Positions 53,480 to 61,773 of a stretch of 64,000 bases of DNA are shown one piece after another; the stretch's first letter is position 1; each line of letters begins with the position of its first letter. The notes beneath the pieces were generated by a model that worked only from the letters and a program-made list of their open reading frames with translations, was not told where the DNA came from and did not search any database. Source of the stretch: Pseudarthrobacter chlorophenolicus A6 (GTDB lineage Bacteria > Actinomycetota > Actinomycetes > Actinomycetales > Micrococcaceae); the NCBI RefSeq assembly GCF_000022025.1, contig NC_011886.1, positions 2,769,209-2,833,208 on the forward strand, in the 5' to 3' direction. The position numbers were made by a program, and so were the translations under genes.

Positions 53480-55165
53480 GTGAGTGAATTGCATACCCAC
53501 CAGCTCTTGACGGACACCACCGGCACCGAGACCATCGAGCCCGAAGAGACCATCATCTCGGATGAGAAACCGCACGAAATCGCGGAAAAGTCCTTCGCTG
53601 ACTACAACGTCCGCCAGGACATCGTGGACTCCCTCTCCGACGCCGGCATCACCCACCCCTTCCCCATCCAGGCCATGACGCTGCCGGTGGCACTGTCCGG
53701 CCACGACATCATTGGCCAGGCCAAGACCGGAACCGGCAAGACCCTCGGCTTCGGCATCCCCGCCCTGCAGCGGGTCGTTGGCCGGGATGACGCCGGCTAC
53801 GACAAGCTGGCAGTCCCCGGCGCCCCGCAGGCACTGGTCATTGTTCCCACCCGTGAACTGGCCGTGCAGGTGGCCAGCGACCTGCAGGCAGCCTCGACCA
53901 AACGGAACGCCCGCATCGCCACCATCTACGGCGGCCGCGCCTACGAGCCCCAGGTGGAAGCGCTGAAGAACGGCGTGGAGGTTGTGGTGGGCACCCCCGG
54001 CCGCCTCATTGACCTGTACCGGCAGAAGCACCTGAGCCTGAAGAACGTCCGCATCGTGGTGCTGGACGAAGCCGACGAGATGCTGGATCTTGGCTTCCTG
54101 CCGGATGTGGAAACCATCATCGCCGGCACCCCCGCCGTCCGCCAGACGCTCCTCTTCTCCGCCACCATGCCCGGCCCGGTCATCGCCATGGCACGCCGGT
54201 ACATGACCCAGCCCACCCACATCCGCGCCGCGGACCCCGATGACGAGGGCCTGACCAAGCGGGACATCCGGCAGCTCATCTACCGTGCGCACAGCATGGA
54301 CAAGACCGAGGTGGTTGCCCGCATCCTGCAGGCCCGCGGCCGCGGCCGGACCATTATCTTCACCAAGACCAAGCGCACCGCTGCCAAGGTGGCCGAGGAA
54401 CTGGTGGACCGGGGCTTCGCCGCCGCTGCCATCCACGGCGACCTGGGCCAGGGTGCCCGCGAGCAGGCCCTGCGCGCCTTCCGCAACAACAAGGTGGACG
54501 TCCTGGTGGCAACGGATGTTGCTGCCCGCGGCATCGACGTTGATGACGTCACGCACGTCATCAACTACCAGTGCGTCGAGGACGAGAAGATCTACCTGCA
54601 CCGCGTGGGACGCACCGGCCGTGCGGGCAACAAGGGCACTGCCGTCACGTTCGTTGACTGGGACGACGTTCCCCGCTGGGCCCTGATCAACAAGGCGCTT
54701 GGCCTGAACGTCCCGGAGCCGGTGGAGACGTATTCCTCTTCCCCGCACCTCTACGAAGAGCTGGACATCCCCGAGGGAACCAAGGGCCGCCTGCCCCGGA
54801 ACAAGCGCACCCTCGCGGGCGTCGACGCCGAGGTCCTCGAGGACCTGGGCGAAACCGGCAAGAAGAACAGCCGGGAAAGCCGCGGAAACGATGGCCGGGA
54901 CCGTGAAGGCCGCGGCCGGAGCCGTTCCGGCGGACGCGACGGACGCAGCAGCGAGGCGGGCCGCTCAGGTGAGCGCCGTCGTCGTACTTCCCCTGATGCT
55001 GCCGAAACCACGTCAGCCCCGGCGGCCGGCCCGGAAGCAGCAGCCGCGTCCGACGCCGAAAAGTCATCGCGGACCCGCCGCCCCCGTACGCGCACCCGCC
55101 GCCGCAACGGTGAGGTAGTGGCCGGTGCAGACAAGGGCACCCAGTCCGGCAGCACCGAGGGCTGA
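53480..55165 (+). CDS. DEAD-box RNA helicase
   Basis: ATP-dependent RNA helicase of 561 residues, probably in RNA decay or ribosome assembly (CsdA/DeaD or RhlE type). Motifs in order: the Q motif region with FPIQAMTLPVAL, motif I AKTGTGKTLGF near 77, PTRELAVQVA, VVVGTPGRLIDL, motif II LDEADEMLD, SATMP, and VI HRVGRTGRAGNKG. The last 130 residues are Arg/Gly/Ser/Glu-rich with RGR and RRR clusters that bind RNA. Start is GTG at 53480. The methyltransferase gene follows 9 bases after the stop. Confidence 0.93.
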   Translation: MSELHTHQLLTDTTGTETIEPEETIISDEKPHEIAEKSFADYNVRQDIVDSLSDAGITHPFPIQAMTLPVALSGHDIIGQAKTGTGKTLGFGIPALQRVVGRDDAGYDKLAVPGAPQALVIVPTRELAVQVASDLQAASTKRNARIATIYGGRAYEPQVEALKNGVEVVVGTPGRLIDLYRQKHLSLKNVRIVVLDEADEMLDLGFLPDVETIIAGTPAVRQTLLFSATMPGPVIAMARRYMTQPTHIRAADPDDEGLTKRDIRQLIYRAHSMDKTEVVARILQARGRGRTIIFTKTKRTAAKVAEELVDRGFAAAAIHGDLGQGAREQALRAFRNNKVDVLVATDVAARGIDVDDVTHVINYQCVEDEKIYLHRVGRTGRAGNKGTAVTFVDWDDVPRWALINKALGLNVPEPVETYSSSPHLYEELDIPEGTKGRLPRNKRTLAGVDAEVLEDLGETGKKNSRESRGNDGRDREGRGRSRSGGRDGRSSEAGRSGERRRRTSPDAAETTSAPAAGPEAAAASDAEKSSRTRRPRTRTRRRNGEVVAGADKGTQSGSTEG

Positions 55166-55174
55166 CCTGACCGA

Positions 55175-56047
55175 ATGACGAACACTGTTTGGGCGCCGGA
55201 CGGCGGCAGCCTGGTGGTGCACGCGGACAACGCGCAGTACCTCCCCACGCTGCCGGACGGCGCCTTCACGCTGATCTACGTTGACCCGCCCTTCAACACG
55301 GGCCGGGCGCAGAGCCGGCAGGAAACCCGCATGGTTGCCAACGCCGGCGGCAGCGGTGACCGTGTGGGCTTCAAGGGCCGCTCCTATGACACCATCAAGG
55401 GCGCCCTGCACCGCTACGACGACGCTTTCAGCGACTACTGGTCCTTCCTGGAGCCGCGCCTGGTGGAAGCCTGGCGGCTGCTGGCCGACGACGGCACGCT
55501 GTACCTGCACCTGGATTACCGCGAGGTGCATTATGCCAAGGTGATGCTGGATGCCATCTTCGGCCGCGAATGCTTCCTGAACGAGATCATTTGGGCCTAC
55601 GACTACGGCGCCCGGGCCAGGAACCGCTGGCCCACCAAGCACGACAACATCCTCGTGTACGTCAAGAATCCGTCCAAGTACCACTTCGACAACGCCGAAG
55701 TGGACCGGGAGCCGTACATGGCACCGGGCCTTGTTACTCCGGCCAAGCGCGAGCTGGGGAAGCTGCCCACCGACGTCTGGTGGCACACCATTGTTTCCCC
55801 CACCGGCAAGGAAAAGACGGGGTACCCCACGCAGAAACCTGAGGGTCTGGTCCGCCGTGTCGTCTCAGCGTCCAGCAGGCCCGGTGACTGGTGCCTGGAC
55901 TTCTTCGCCGGCTCCGGAACCCTCGGTGCGGTGGCTGCCAAGCTGGGCCGCAAGTTCGTGTGCGTGGACCAGAACCAGCCGGCCGTGGACATCATGGCCA
56001 GGCGGCTGGGTGCGCACGCAACCTTTACGTCCTTCCCACCCAACTAG
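55175..56047 (+). CDS. Orphan site-specific DNA methyltransferase (beta class, N6/N4)
   Basis: Amino-methyltransferase of 290 residues. The catalytic motif DPPF (YVDPPFNTG, about 41) comes before the SAM-binding FAGSG (DFFAGSGTLGAVAAKLGR, about 245), the beta-class order; target recognition should lie between them. TGYPTQKPEGLVRRVV is the typical bridge. No restriction enzyme or specificity subunit lies nearby, so it is solitary and may act in gene regulation or genome marking. It is 9 bases downstream of the helicase gene and may be co-transcribed. Target sequence unknown. Confidence 0.9.
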   Translation: MTNTVWAPDGGSLVVHADNAQYLPTLPDGAFTLIYVDPPFNTGRAQSRQETRMVANAGGSGDRVGFKGRSYDTIKGALHRYDDAFSDYWSFLEPRLVEAWRLLADDGTLYLHLDYREVHYAKVMLDAIFGRECFLNEIIWAYDYGARARNRWPTKHDNILVYVKNPSKYHFDNAEVDREPYMAPGLVTPAKRELGKLPTDVWWHTIVSPTGKEKTGYPTQKPEGLVRRVVSASSRPGDWCLDFFAGSGTLGAVAAKLGRKFVCVDQNQPAVDIMARRLGAHATFTSFPPN

Positions 56048-56050
56048 GTC

Positions 56051-56092
56051 GCAGCAGATGTCGTTTTGAGCCTCCAAAACGACATCTGCTGC
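56051..56092. repeat. Long palindrome between convergent methyltransferase and PHP genes
   Basis: Perfect 18-base arms (56051-56068 with 56075-56092) around AGCCTC. The stem contains CGTTTTG, giving U-rich tracts on both sides, so it can work as a bidirectional terminator. The core CAGATGTCGTTT is similar to CAGATATGGCT in the palindrome at 45568-45626, 8 of 11 positions. Confidence 0.8.
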
Positions 56093-56118
56093 TACCCAGT
56101 TGGGAAGGCGCGCAGGGA

Positions 56119-56967
56119 TCAGGAACGGACGACGCCGGTTCCGGTGCCCAGTTCCTCGATCCGCGCCAGAACCTCCGGTGCGGTCAGGTTTTCGCCGAGC
56201 AGGTTCGGCTTGCCCGTGCCGTGGTAGTCCGAGGACCCGGTGACCAGCAGGTTGTTCTCCGTGGCCAGGCGGCGCAGGAAGCTGCGGCCTTCCTCAGGGT
56301 TGTCGCGGTGATCGACCTCCAGCCCCGCCAAACCCGCATCGATCATTTCGCGGTAGACCCGCTCCCCCACAATCCTGCCCCGGGACGACGCCACCGGGTG
56401 GGCGAACACGGGAACACCGCCGGCAGCGCAGACCAGCTCGACGGCGACCGCCGGGTTGGGTGCGTAGTGCGGGATGAAGTAGCGGGAACGGGAGGTCAGG
56501 ATGGAGGCGAAGGCCTCCGAACGGTCCTCGACGACGCCTGCCGCAACCAGGGCGTCGGCGATGTGCGGGCGGCCCAGCGTTGCCCCCGGCGCCACATGAT
56601 GGATGACGTCGTCCCACGTGAGGGGATAATCCTCGGCCAGCAGCGTGACCATCCGCTCCGCGCGGGTATGGCGGGCCTCCTTGGCCTTGGTAATTTCCTC
56701 AAGGAGCCCGGGATGCGAAGGGTCATGCAGGTAGCTGAGCAGGTGGACGCTGATGCCCTCCGCGGTCCGGCAGGACACCTCCATGCCGGGGACCAGTGCC
56801 ACCCCCACCTCGATCGCGGCGGCAGATGCTTCCGCCCACCCGTCCGTGGAGTCATGGTCGGTCAGCGCCACCACGTCCAGGCCCGCGCGGGCGGCGGAGG
56901 CCATGACGTCGGCGGGTTTCTCCGTGCCGTCGGAGACATTGGAGTGGGCATGCAGGTCGATCCTCAC
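56119..56967 (-). CDS. PHP-domain phosphoesterase (TrpH/RNase AM-like)
   Basis: Metal-dependent phosphoesterase of 282 residues from the GTG at 56967. The metal motifs are DLHAHSNVSDGT (HAH at 6-8), VALTDHDSTDGW, GMEVSC, GRPHIADAL, FAHPVAS and GSSDYHGTGK near 253, the full PHP set for three metals. Relatives cleave 3',5'-nucleoside bisphosphates or trim 5' ends of RNA. TAGTCT lies six bases upstream of the start. Divergent from aminopeptidase P. Confidence 0.9.
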   Translation of the reverse strand: MRIDLHAHSNVSDGTEKPADVMASAARAGLDVVALTDHDSTDGWAEASAAAIEVGVALVPGMEVSCRTAEGISVHLLSYLHDPSHPGLLEEITKAKEARHTRAERMVTLLAEDYPLTWDDVIHHVAPGATLGRPHIADALVAAGVVEDRSEAFASILTSRSRYFIPHYAPNPAVAVELVCAAGGVPVFAHPVASSRGRIVGERVYREMIDAGLAGLEVDHRDNPEEGRSFLRRLATENNLLVTGSSDYHGTGKPNLLGENLTAPEVLARIEELGTGTGVVRS

Positions 56968-56973
56968 CTGTAC

Positions 56974-56979
56974 AGACTA
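56974..56979 (-). promoter_or_regulatory. -10 box TAGTCT for leaderless PHP mRNA
   Basis: TAGTCT, GTACAG, then GTG at 56967 on the minus strand. The 15-base string nearly equals the one in front of the MgtE-like gene (TAGCCT, GTACAA, GTG). Confidence 0.55.
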
Positions 56980-57046
56980 GTTGACCCTGCGGCTCCGGCA
57001 CCGGAGGCTGTTCGCGCAGGCGGGACGCTGGTGAGACGATGGTCCC

Positions 57047-58642
57047 GTGAACGATGCCGAAAACACCCCCACCTCTGCTAACCAGCCGCTGGAGGAGCGC
57101 GTCAACAACCGCTCGCAGCGGCCCAGTTCCGACGCCTTCAAGGCCTTCATGGCCAGTAACTGGGCGCCGTCCAGCCAGGAACTTCCCGGCCGCGACGACG
57201 TTGCAGGCCACGCCGCGACCCGGCGCAAGGCCATCTCCGCCCTGTTCAAAGGTGAACGCCTGGTCCTTCCGGCCGGTCCGCCCAAGGTCCGCTCCAACGA
57301 CTGCGATTACCGGTTCCGGCCGCATTCCGGCTTTGCCCACCTGACGGGCCTGGGCCTGGACCACGAGCCGGACGCCGTCCTGGTGCTTGAGCCGGTTGAT
57401 GAAGGAAAGGGCGACGACGGCGGCAACCACCGCGCCACACTCTACTTCCGTCCGCTGGCCGGCAGGGATACGGAACAGTTCTACGCCGACTCCCGCTCCG
57501 GCGAATTCTGGATTGGCGCCCGACCCACCCTGGCCGAATTCGAAGCCCGCCTCGGCCTGGCCACCGGCCACATCGACCAGCTGGAAACGGCGATCACCAA
57601 GAATGTGGGTGCGCCGGAGATCGGCGGCATCTCCATCCGCCTGGTCCGCAAGGTGGACGAAAACATCGACGCCCTGGTGGACACGGCCCGGTACAACACC
57701 GCCAAGGATCCCGAAAACCTCGACATGGGCGTCCTCGATGCCCTGGACGAGAAGCTCAGCGAAGCCCTCTCCGAGCTTCGGCTGATCAAGGACGAGTGGG
57801 AGATCGGGCAGATGGAGCTCGCCGTGGCCGCCACGGTGGAAGGCTTCGAAGAAGTGGTCAAGGTCCTGCCCCGTGCCCTGACCCATGCCCGCGGCGAACG
57901 GGTAGTGGAGGGCGCTTTCTTCGCCCGCGCCCGCGAGGTGGGCAACGAGCTGGGCTACGACACGATCGCGGCGTCCGGCAACAACGCCACCGTGCTGCAC
58001 TGGACGCGCAATACCGGCAAGATCCATGCCGGCGAGCTCCTGCTCCTGGACGCCGGCGTCGAGGCCGACTCCCTGTACACCGCAGACATCACCCGCACCC
58101 TGCCTGCCGGTGGCACGTTCAGCGATGTCCAGCGCAAGGTGTACCAGGCGGTCCTGGACGCAGCCGACGCCGGATTCGCGGCAGCGCAGCCGGGTACGAA
58201 GTTCCGCGACATCCACACCGCCGCCACCACCGTACTGGCGGAACGCCTCGCCGAATGGGGACTTCTTCCCGTCAGCGTGGAGGAGGCCATCAGCCCCGAC
58301 GGCCAGCAGCACCGGCGGTGGATGCCGCACGGCACAAGCCACCACCTCGGCCTCGACGTCCACGACTGCGCCCAGGCCAAGCGGGAGCTGTACCTCGACG
58401 GCGTCCTGGCCGAGGGCATGGTCTTCACCATCGAACCGGGCCTCTACTTCAAGGAAGAGGACCTGGCCATCCCCGAGGAATACCGCGGCATCGGTGTCCG
58501 CATTGAGGACGACATCCTGATGACCGCCAACGGGCCGGTCAACCTCAGTGCTGCGTTGCCCCGCACGCCGGAGGACGTGGAGACGTGGATGGCCGGCATC
58601 TACCGTGAGGCGGACGGATCCAGGCAGGCGCCCCAGGGCTGA
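57047..58642 (+). CDS. pepP: Xaa-Pro aminopeptidase (aminopeptidase P)
   Basis: Removes N-terminal residues next to proline. 531 residues, with the AMP_N domain (about 50-200, CDYRFRPHSGFAHLTG) and the pita-bread metallopeptidase domain. Metal ligands are in LLLDAGVEADSLYTADITRTL (two Asp), MPHGTSHHLGLDVHD (His), VFTIEPGLYF (Glu) and IGVRIEDDIL (Glu). Slightly longer than E. coli PepP because of N-terminal and inner extensions. Start is GTG at 57047. Ends at a bidirectional terminator. Confidence 0.93.
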   Translation: MNDAENTPTSANQPLEERVNNRSQRPSSDAFKAFMASNWAPSSQELPGRDDVAGHAATRRKAISALFKGERLVLPAGPPKVRSNDCDYRFRPHSGFAHLTGLGLDHEPDAVLVLEPVDEGKGDDGGNHRATLYFRPLAGRDTEQFYADSRSGEFWIGARPTLAEFEARLGLATGHIDQLETAITKNVGAPEIGGISIRLVRKVDENIDALVDTARYNTAKDPENLDMGVLDALDEKLSEALSELRLIKDEWEIGQMELAVAATVEGFEEVVKVLPRALTHARGERVVEGAFFARAREVGNELGYDTIAASGNNATVLHWTRNTGKIHAGELLLLDAGVEADSLYTADITRTLPAGGTFSDVQRKVYQAVLDAADAGFAAAQPGTKFRDIHTAATTVLAERLAEWGLLPVSVEEAISPDGQQHRRWMPHGTSHHLGLDVHDCAQAKRELYLDGVLAEGMVFTIEPGLYFKEEDLAIPEEYRGIGVRIEDDILMTANGPVNLSAALPRTPEDVETWMAGIYREADGSRQAPQG

Positions 58643-58672
58643 CGCCAGGCTGAGCAGCCACAAAGCAGGCAC

Positions 58673-58715
58673 AAAAAAGCGGTGCCGCCGGATTCCTCCG
58701 GCGGCACCGCTTTTT
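58673..58715. terminator. Bidirectional Rho-independent terminator
   Basis: Left arm 58673-58692 and right arm 58697-58715, with A and T runs at the ends, between convergent pepP and the general stress gene. Loop TTCC. Works in both directions. Confidence 0.92.
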
Positions 58716-58725
58716 GCTGCTGTGC

Positions 58726-59712
58726 CTAGTGGCGCGGGTCCGCGGGCCGCTCTGCGTTACCGGCGTCCTGACCTTCGCCGGCGGGTGCCTCACCGTGATG
58801 CTGCGGGCCGGCCTCGGGCTGCGCGGGTGCTCCGGGCTGCGGCGCTCCGCCGTCCTGGCCTTGCGGAAGCCTGACTCCGTACTGCGGCCGCCCGTCAGGG
58901 AGGTCGGGGTACCGGACCGCGCGGGCCGGTGCGGCCGCGGGCTGCTGGTGCTGGCCGCCGTCGTACTGCTGCCCCTGGTGCTGCTGCGCGTCCTGATGCG
59001 GCGGCTGGGGCTGGCCCTGCTGTCCATGCGCGGGGTAGCCGGAGTCCTGCGAATGTCCCTGCTGGCCGTAGGGGTCGTTCCAGCCTGTGGGACGTGCCGG
59101 ACCCTGTTGGCTGTTCGGCTGGTTGTACTGCTGGTTCGGCTGGTTGTACGGCTGGTTCTGGTAGCCGTGCCGCGGCTGGTGGCCGTTGCCGCCGGCGGCG
59201 TCCGAGCGGGTCATGGGAAGCTGCTGCAGCAGGCGGCGGGCCTCCTGCGCCGCCTCCGGTGCCACGATCACGTCATAACTGGTGGCCACCACCTGGCTGG
59301 TGGACGTGAAGTCCCGCTTTCCGCGCTGCATTGCGTAGGTAACTATGCCGAACAGCATGAAGAACGCGGCGCCCATCAATACGGACGTGAGGATGGAGAA
59401 GTACCCCGGCGAGGGCGCGAAGAAGGAAAGCATTACGCCCACGAACAGGCCGAACCACATACCGCTGAGGGCTCCGGACAGGGCAACACGGGGGTAGCTG
59501 AGGCGCCCGGTGACCCGTTCCACCATCTTCAGTTCGTTGCCCACGATGGACACCATCTGCACCGGGAACTGCTGGTCGGCGAGGTAGTCCACCGCCTTTT
59601 GGGCATCCAGGTAGGAGGTGTAGGAACCCACGGTGTCGCCGGTGGGGACGGCCCTGCCTTGGTCAAGGCCGTTGGGGCCACCTGTCCGGGGAGCACCAAA
59701 AATGTTTGCCAT
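58726..59712 (-). CDS. General stress protein (GSP17M-like domain, two membrane helices, Gln/Pro-rich tail)
   Basis: 328 residues from the ATG at 59712. The N-terminal region (about 25-65, SYTSYLDAQKAVDYLADQQFPVQMVSIVGNELKMVE) matches the general stress protein 17M fold. Two membrane helices follow (about 80-100 and 107-130). After DVIVAPEAAQEARRLLQQL comes a tail of about 160 residues that is mostly Gln, Pro, Gly, Asn and Tyr, with repeated YNQPN units. Function unknown. AAGAAT lies six bases before the ATG, a poor match to the leaderless layout. Divergent from the MgtE-like gene. Confidence 0.82.
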   Translation of the reverse strand: MANIFGAPRTGGPNGLDQGRAVPTGDTVGSYTSYLDAQKAVDYLADQQFPVQMVSIVGNELKMVERVTGRLSYPRVALSGALSGMWFGLFVGVMLSFFAPSPGYFSILTSVLMGAAFFMLFGIVTYAMQRGKRDFTSTSQVVATSYDVIVAPEAAQEARRLLQQLPMTRSDAAGGNGHQPRHGYQNQPYNQPNQQYNQPNSQQGPARPTGWNDPYGQQGHSQDSGYPAHGQQGQPQPPHQDAQQHQGQQYDGGQHQQPAAAPARAVRYPDLPDGRPQYGVRLPQGQDGGAPQPGAPAQPEAGPQHHGEAPAGEGQDAGNAERPADPRH

Positions 59713-59777
59713 ACAACCATTCTTGCCCATGAGGTTGTGTGCTGCCTGTAAATTCAGCTAAAAGTGAGCAGACTCGG

Positions 59778-59783
59778 TAGCCT
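59778..59783 (+). promoter_or_regulatory. -10 box TAGCCT for leaderless MgtE-like mRNA
   Basis: TAGCCT, GTACAA, then GTG at 59790. The six-base spacing points to a leaderless message and confirms the GTG start. Confidence 0.55.
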
Positions 59784-59789
59784 GTACAA

Positions 59790-61073
59790 GTGAGCACAAC
59801 ACCTACCCGTGTCTTCGTGGCACGCCTTCTGGGACTCGACGTCTTCGACCCGCTGGGTGACCGGCTGGGCCGGTTACGCGATGTTGTGGTGCTCTCCCGC
59901 GGCTCCCAAGGAGCCCCCCACGTGGTGGGTATCGTCGTCGAAGTGCCGGGAAAGAAGCGCGTCTTCGTGCCAATGACGCGCATCACTTCCATCGACCAGA
60001 CGCAGGTCATCTGCACCGGCCTGGTCAACCTGCGCAGGTTCGAGCAGCGCGGCGCGGAAACACTGGTGGTGGCCGAGATGTTCGACCGCCGCGTGACCCT
60101 GCGGGACGGCAGCGGCGACGCCACCATCGAGGACATCGCCATGGACCAGCACAGGTCCCGCGACTGGTTCGTCAGCAAGCTCTTCGTCCGGCGCGGGCAC
60201 TCCCTGTCCCCACTCAGCCGCCTGCGCCGCAACGAAACCCTCATAATCGACTGGGCCGACGCCCAGCAGGGCGCGCGCACCGAGCCGCAGGCAGCAACCC
60301 AGTTCGTGGCCAACCACGAGGACCTCAAACCGGCCGACTTCGCCGAGGCGCTCCAGGAAATGAGCGACAAGCGGCGTTTCGAAGTGGCCAGCGAACTGCA
60401 GGATGAGCGCTTGGCAGACGTCCTCCAGGAACTGCCTGAGGACGACCAGGTGGAAATCCTTTCCGCCTTGGACATCCAGCGCGCTGCCGACGTGCTTGAG
60501 GAAATGGACCCGGACGACGCCGCCGACCTCCTGGGCGAGCTCCCGTCGGCGCAGGCTGAGGAACTCCTCCAGCTGATGGAGCCCGAGGGCGCAGAGGACG
60601 TCCGCCGGCTCCTGGAATACGACGAGGACACCGCCGGCGGCCTCATGACCCCGGTACCGGTCATCCTGCCTCCCGAAGCCACTGTGGCTGAAGCGCTGGC
60701 CCACGTCCGGCGGGAGGAACTCTCCCCCGCCCTTGCCTCGTCCATTTTCATTGCCAGGCCGCCCATGGAGACCCCCACCGGCCGGTTTCTGGGTGTGGTG
60801 CACATCCAGCAACTGCTCCGGTTCCCGCCGTTCGAGCCGCTGGGCAACCTGGTGGACAAGAACCTGGAACCGTTGTCGGACCAGGCCCACATCAGCGAAG
60901 TGGCCCGGACCCTGGCAACCTATAACCTGAACTCCCTTCCGGTGGTCAACGACGCCGGCCGGCTTGTGGGGGCGGTGACTGTTGATGACGTTTTGGATCA
61001 TCTGTTGCCGGATGATTGGCGCGCCCATGATGGCGAGGCCCCGATAAGAAGGCTCGGTGGCCGTATTGGCTGA
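59790..61073 (+). CDS. Soluble MgtE-N/CBS protein with PRC-barrel-like start
   Basis: 427 residues. The N-terminal part (about 8-85, VARLLGLDVFDPLGDRLGRLRDVVV) looks like a PRC-barrel. From about 175 to 290 comes the MgtE N-domain of short acidic helices (LADVLQELPEDDQVEILSALD, RAADVLEEMDPDDAADLLGELP). DEDTAGGLMTP opens a CBS pair that runs to the end (SLPVVNDAGRLVGAVTVDDVLDHLL). In MgtE this pair senses Mg2+ and gates the channel, but no channel helices follow here. It may be a separate Mg2+ sensor. The DUF1003 gene starts inside its last codons (overlap 61057-61073). Confidence 0.88.
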   Translation: MSTTPTRVFVARLLGLDVFDPLGDRLGRLRDVVVLSRGSQGAPHVVGIVVEVPGKKRVFVPMTRITSIDQTQVICTGLVNLRRFEQRGAETLVVAEMFDRRVTLRDGSGDATIEDIAMDQHRSRDWFVSKLFVRRGHSLSPLSRLRRNETLIIDWADAQQGARTEPQAATQFVANHEDLKPADFAEALQEMSDKRRFEVASELQDERLADVLQELPEDDQVEILSALDIQRAADVLEEMDPDDAADLLGELPSAQAEELLQLMEPEGAEDVRRLLEYDEDTAGGLMTPVPVILPPEATVAEALAHVRREELSPALASSIFIARPPMETPTGRFLGVVHIQQLLRFPPFEPLGNLVDKNLEPLSDQAHISEVARTLATYNLNSLPVVNDAGRLVGAVTVDDVLDHLLPDDWRAHDGEAPIRRLGGRIG

Positions 61074-61764
61074 CAACAGCGCTCCGAAGAACCCCAACCA
61101 GCGGAACGCTGGAAGCACCGCGGGCAAGAACAACAAGGGCAGCCTGGACACGCCCCTCAGCGGCAGGCAGCGGATCCTGCCCAAGTTCTCCCCTGACCCC
61201 GACGCTTTCGGCCACGCCACGGAGGGCTTTGCCCGCTTCATGGGTACTCCCCAGTTCCTGGTCTACATGACCATTTTCTGTATCTTCTGGCTGTGCTGGA
61301 ACACCTGGGCGCCGATCGATTGGCAGTTCGACTCCCGCGATCTCGGCTTCACGCTGCTGACGCTGATGCTGTCCCTCCAGGCCTCCTATGCGGCACCGCT
61401 GCTGCTGCTGGCCCAGAACCGGCAGGACGACCGCGACCGCGTGTCCCTCCAGCAGGACCGGCAGCGCGCGGAGCGGAACCTGTCCGACACCGAATACCTC
61501 ACCCGGGAACTTGCGTCGCTGCGGATCGCCCTGCGCGAGGTAGCCACGCGCGACTACGTCCGTGCTGAGCTGCGTTCCCTCCTCGAGGACATGCTGGAGG
61601 CCCAGGAAGAACTGCGCACGCACGACACCGCCGGCCAGGGCAGCCACGAATCGCCCAAGGACAAGGTGAAGGAAAAACTCCGCGAGCAACGCGACCGGCA
61701 GCGCAATCCCCGCACGCAGCAGATCCCCCGGGTCAAGCCCGGCCATTCCACCCAGGACCGGTAA
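61057..61764 (+). CDS. DUF1003 membrane protein
   Basis: 235 residues with two membrane helices close together (about 68-86 and 97-118; FLVYMTIFCIFWLCWNTWAP and LTLMLSLQASYAAPLLLLAQNRQ), the DUF1003 hallmark. An acidic/basic coiled C-terminal region and a Lys/Arg/Gln-rich tail follow. Function unknown. Start GTG at 61057, four bases after AAGAAGG, overlaps the MgtE-like gene by 17 bases. Mrp follows 9 bases after its stop. Confidence 0.88.
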   Translation: MAVLADNSAPKNPNQRNAGSTAGKNNKGSLDTPLSGRQRILPKFSPDPDAFGHATEGFARFMGTPQFLVYMTIFCIFWLCWNTWAPIDWQFDSRDLGFTLLTLMLSLQASYAAPLLLLAQNRQDDRDRVSLQQDRQRAERNLSDTEYLTRELASLRIALREVATRDYVRAELRSLLEDMLEAQEELRTHDTAGQGSHESPKDKVKEKLREQRDRQRNPRTQQIPRVKPGHSTQDR

Positions 61765-61773
61765 ACACCCTTC

